The position numbers and the translations under genes are program-made. From the NCBI GenBank assembly GCA_902463265.1, contig CABQEV010000015.1:1-54491 (forward strand): a stretch of DNA of 54,491 nt. Direction: 5' to 3'. The notes below the pieces were generated by a model, which saw only the letters and a program-made list of their open reading frames with translations, was not told where the DNA came from and did no database searches. Source of the DNA: UMGS1889 sp900556055 (GTDB lineage: Bacteria; Bacillota; Clostridia; Oscillospirales; Ruminococcaceae). This document shows, piece by piece, positions 52,469 through 54,491 of the stretch. Position 1 is the first letter of the stretch; the number at the start of each line of letters is the position of its first letter.

Positions 52469-54194
52469 CTGCCTTATAATCCTTTCCTCTTGGCAGCAGG
52501 ACTCTGCGCATATAGCATCCGCCGGTGTAATGTCCTATGCATTCAGCGCATCTGACACATTTGCTGTCATCAATATGATAGCTGTAGCTGCTGACCGAAT
52601 CAGCGTCCTTAACGAGAGTTATTGCATTTGTCCTGCATAACGTTTCGCAGGCGTGGCATCCTGTGCAAAGCTGATATTTTGTTATCTGACATTTGAATTT
52701 CAGCTCTATCTCAACAGTTTTTGTTCTGCCCGCTATCGGTCTGCCAAGGATCGTTATCCTCAGCGCATTTCCTCCGATGCGTCCACTAAGCTTTATGAGC
52801 GGCTTTCCTGTTTTGTGATCCAGCACATAAACTTCTCCGAGACGCTTGTTTCCCATGTCAAAATTCAGCGTTCCGAACGGCTTGAACAGCTCATAAAGCT
52901 GCGGATCAAGCGGCTTGTTCAGCTCATAATTAAAGCTGCTGTCATCAGACGCACACGGTGTAAAACCTATCGCAACATTTTTGCTCAGATCAACTCCCGC
53001 ACCGCCCGAACGCGCCTTCCATCCGCCGCTTTTCACATATTCCTCAGGATCCTTTTTGCCCATTTTAACGGCAAAATCCATAAGCATATTATTGAACTGT
53101 GCATATTTTTCAGGCATGTATACCGATGACAGGAACTGCGACCATCTGCTGTTGTTCGGGCAGCACCAGCATCCGACACGCGTATATCCCTTCCTGTAAG
53201 CATCATTAAAATCTATCCCCGATGTCAGTATATACAGCCATATATCATAATCCATCCAGTCAATGACAGGAGATGCGACCTTCTGCCTGCTGATCTTCGG
53301 GCTGTTATCTTCCCTCTCGTAGCTGCTTCGGCTTTTTGATTCATTCCTGCGTATCCCGTAAAAGGTTCTGACAGTGTTTTTTCCTTTGAATGAGCTGTTT
53401 ACCTTCCTGCTTATAAATCCTGTCTTGAAAACCGTACAGCACCACCTAAGCATTCTGCTCGGAGGGCCGAATTCTTTGCACAGCTCAAAAAAATCCTGCT
53501 GATCGTTTCGTGAAGTAAGCAGAGGGGTTTTTCTGTTATTTTTTTTAAATCTTTCAATATACTGTATGGTTTCCGGAAGCTCAAGCGTCGTATCGCCAAA
53601 CAGATGTATGATCCCCGGATCGCCTAAAGAAGATGTGACCAGATGGCTTACGACCGTCGAATCCTTTCCGCCCGAAAAAGACACAAACATTGACCTTGCA
53701 TCATATCCGTCAGCAGCATGGCATATAAAATCCACCGCCTCGCTGGTCATATCATCATATCTGATCTTATTGGCTCTGATAAACACATTAATGATCCGAT
53801 CGAAATAATCATAGCTGTTCTGCGGTGAATATTCGGAAATAATATTTCTGACCTTGTCGGGATCAGTATCCGCAAGCGCTTCTATGCTGAATTTTATTTT
53901 TTTGCCGTCAACAAAATATCCGCTGTTTGAGTTCCATACAGAATGACCGAAATACTTCATCGGCTTGTCTGCGACAGCTTCGATCAGCAGCCTTTCTTCA
54001 GGAAAAACAGGTCTTGCATCAGAAGCAAGATATTTGCCTTCCGAACCGCACAGAGGACATATTTCCGTATATATCGGAACATTGCAGTTTTCGCACCAAT
54101 AAAGCTTTGAAGAGACCTCAGTCCTGCCGCCGCATATTTCACAGGTCGACTTTTCGGATGCTGTTCTGCATTTTTTACAATAATATCTGAGCAT
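52461..54194 (-). CDS. PAPS-reductase-family protein with zinc ribbons and 4Fe-4S domain (SspD/DndC-like)
   Basis: 577-aa, three parts. Residues 1-50 hold four Cys pairs (CKKC, CEIC, CENC, CPLC), like two or more zinc ribbons. The PAPS-reductase-like PP-loop domain follows: SFSGGKDST (173-180), RWCCTVFK (250-257) and GCWCCPNN near 340. The C terminus has two ferredoxin-type clusters, CTGCHACETLC and CVRCAECIGHYTGGC (about 520-565). The PP-loop adenylates substrate and the extra Cys may hold an Fe-S cluster used in sulfur transfer, as in DndC/SspD. It starts the operon: ATG 54194, GGAG 8 bases upstream. BrxP of type 4 BREX is the other relative considered, but no PglZ or BrxL is present here. 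Confidence 0.82.
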   Translation of the reverse strand: MLRYYCKKCRTASEKSTCEICGGRTEVSSKLYWCENCNVPIYTEICPLCGSEGKYLASDARPVFPEERLLIEAVADKPMKYFGHSVWNSNSGYFVDGKKIKFSIEALADTDPDKVRNIISEYSPQNSYDYFDRIINVFIRANKIRYDDMTSEAVDFICHAADGYDARSMFVSFSGGKDSTVVSHLVTSSLGDPGIIHLFGDTTLELPETIQYIERFKKNNRKTPLLTSRNDQQDFFELCKEFGPPSRMLRWCCTVFKTGFISRKVNSSFKGKNTVRTFYGIRRNESKSRSSYEREDNSPKISRQKVASPVIDWMDYDIWLYILTSGIDFNDAYRKGYTRVGCWCCPNNSRWSQFLSSVYMPEKYAQFNNMLMDFAVKMGKKDPEEYVKSGGWKARSGGAGVDLSKNVAIGFTPCASDDSSFNYELNKPLDPQLYELFKPFGTLNFDMGNKRLGEVYVLDHKTGKPLIKLSGRIGGNALRITILGRPIAGRTKTVEIELKFKCQITKYQLCTGCHACETLCRTNAITLVKDADSVSSYSYHIDDSKCVRCAECIGHYTGGCYMRRVLLPRGKDYKADE

Positions 54195-54208
54195 AATGAT
54201 CTCCGGAA

Positions 54209-54214
54209 TTATAT
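54209..54214 (-). promoter_or_regulatory. TATAAT box before the ssp-like operon (doubtful promoter)
   Basis: A TATAAT at 54209-54214 on the minus strand would start transcription about 9 bases before the sspD-like ATG, barely upstream of the ribosome site, and has no good -35. A short inverted repeat, ATGAT/ATCAT around 54241-54254, lies just upstream and could be an operator. Confidence 0.3.
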
Positions 54215-54270
54215 CTGATAAAACGAATACACGACCTGATGATGCATATCATAACTTATGCCGAAAATAA

Positions 54271-54315
54271 AAAAATTGTCACGCAGCAGGAAGAACAGGT
54301 GCCGAGTGACAATCA
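54271..54315 (-). terminator. hairpin with T-run upstream of the ssp-like operon
   Basis: ATTGTCAC (54277-54284) and GTGACAAT (54308-54315) pair perfectly; the minus strand continues into seven T's. It ends whatever minus-strand transcript comes from beyond the window, or is a leader terminator of the ssp-like operon. Confidence 0.65.
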
Positions 54316-54436
54316 GAACTGATATGTAATTTACTGGTACAGCCGTCTTGATATCAGATATTTATTTAAATGACATTTGACCGCAGATTTAATGCAGTAA
54401 ATGCCATATTGTGGGTATAATGAGCATTTTTGCCAT

Positions 54437-54461
54437 TTCGTCAAGCTGCATACTTGACGAA
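54437..54461. repeat. perfect 9-bp inverted repeat near the window edge
   Basis: TTCGTCAAG (54437-54445), 7-base loop, CTTGACGAA (54453-54461). No T-run follows directly. Could be an operator, a recombination site or an RNA hairpin. Confidence 0.5.
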
Positions 54462-54491
54462 CGAAGTGCTTTTATTCCCTTAAAAACGGCT

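Noticed and set aside
33067..54194. Type 4 BREX locus
   Set aside because: A PAPS-reductase-like gene and BrxC-like ATPases occur, but no alkaline-phosphatase-type PglZ and no Lon-like BrxL are present, while DUF4007, a cysteine desulfurase and DptFGH-like genes are.
33067..54194. Canonical Dnd (DndBCDE) locus
   Set aside because: No DndD SMC-like ATPase, DndE or DndB was seen; DUF4007 and SspC-like proteins point to the Ssp type.
54209..54214. Main promoter of the defence operon at this TATAAT
   Set aside because: The implied leader of about 9 bases would barely include the ribosome site and no -35 is visible; listed as doubtful only.
1..54491. CRISPR array, tRNA, rRNA, phage integrase or transposase genes
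   Set aside because: No regularly spaced direct repeats, cloverleaf-like sequences or matching protein motifs were found.

Overview
The window looks like chromosomal DNA of a gut-type clostridium of the Ruminococcus/Oscillospiraceae kind. The evidence is moderate GC, AGGAGG-type ribosome sites before most genes, occasional GTG and TTG starts, a SufCBDSU iron-sulfur operon headed by an Rrf2 regulator, lipoproteins with an LTGC or MTAC lipobox, and ABC/two-component genes in the style of that group. The genus is an inference. Almost everything is on the minus strand, except a plus-strand block at 15.8-22.2 kb.

From left to right: (1) a methionine ABC importer operon metN-metI-metQ (97-2885, minus), preceded by a consensus promoter, a 25-codon leader ORF with seven Met codons and an intrinsic terminator, with sequences able to form a competing antiterminator. 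This is a ribosome-mediated attenuator read directly from the sequence. (2) The suf operon, rrf2-sufC-sufB-sufD-sufS-sufU (3172-8374), with a 35-bp palindrome just downstream of its promoter. (3) A YibE/F membrane protein, a secreted alkaline phosphatase and a 58-aa acidic ORF next to a 105-bp inverted-repeat element. (4) An operon yqxD-yunG-HD-nucleotidyltransferase-gltS (11954-15653). (5) On the plus strand, a DUF6796-like membrane protein and a DtxR-type regulator with two CydDC-like ABC half-transporters, a YgbA-type protein and a DUF454 protein; three copies of an AGTTA-N8/9-TAACT operator link these units. (6) A nitrilase-superfamily amidase, then a histidine kinase/AraC response regulator pair. 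(7) urtABCDE, a urea-type importer (25570-30430), interrupted between urtC and urtD by the second copy of the inverted-repeat element. (8) A cytidylate-kinase-like protein and a PutP sodium/proline symporter.

(9) The last 21 kb (33067-54194) is one defence island on the minus strand. In transcription order it holds a PAPS-reductase/4Fe-4S protein (SspD-like), a DUF4007 protein (SspB-like), a large P-loop ATPase (SspC-like), a cysteine desulfurase (SspA-like), and three genes matching DptF/DptG/DptH (SspF/G/H-like) in size, order and motifs. I read this as a DNA phosphorothioation modification module of Ssp type joined to a DptFGH/SspFGH-type restriction module. Two more genes follow: a 276-aa protein with a divergent DUF4007 signature, and a 1408-aa ATPase with the same three landmarks as the SspC-like protein. 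They look like a second SspB/SspC-type pair of unknown role, separated from each other by a 170-bp foldback element. This extra pair and the Met leader attenuator are the most interesting items in the window.

No tRNA, rRNA, CRISPR array, transposase or integrase was seen. Family names come from motif recognition by eye; no database search was run.
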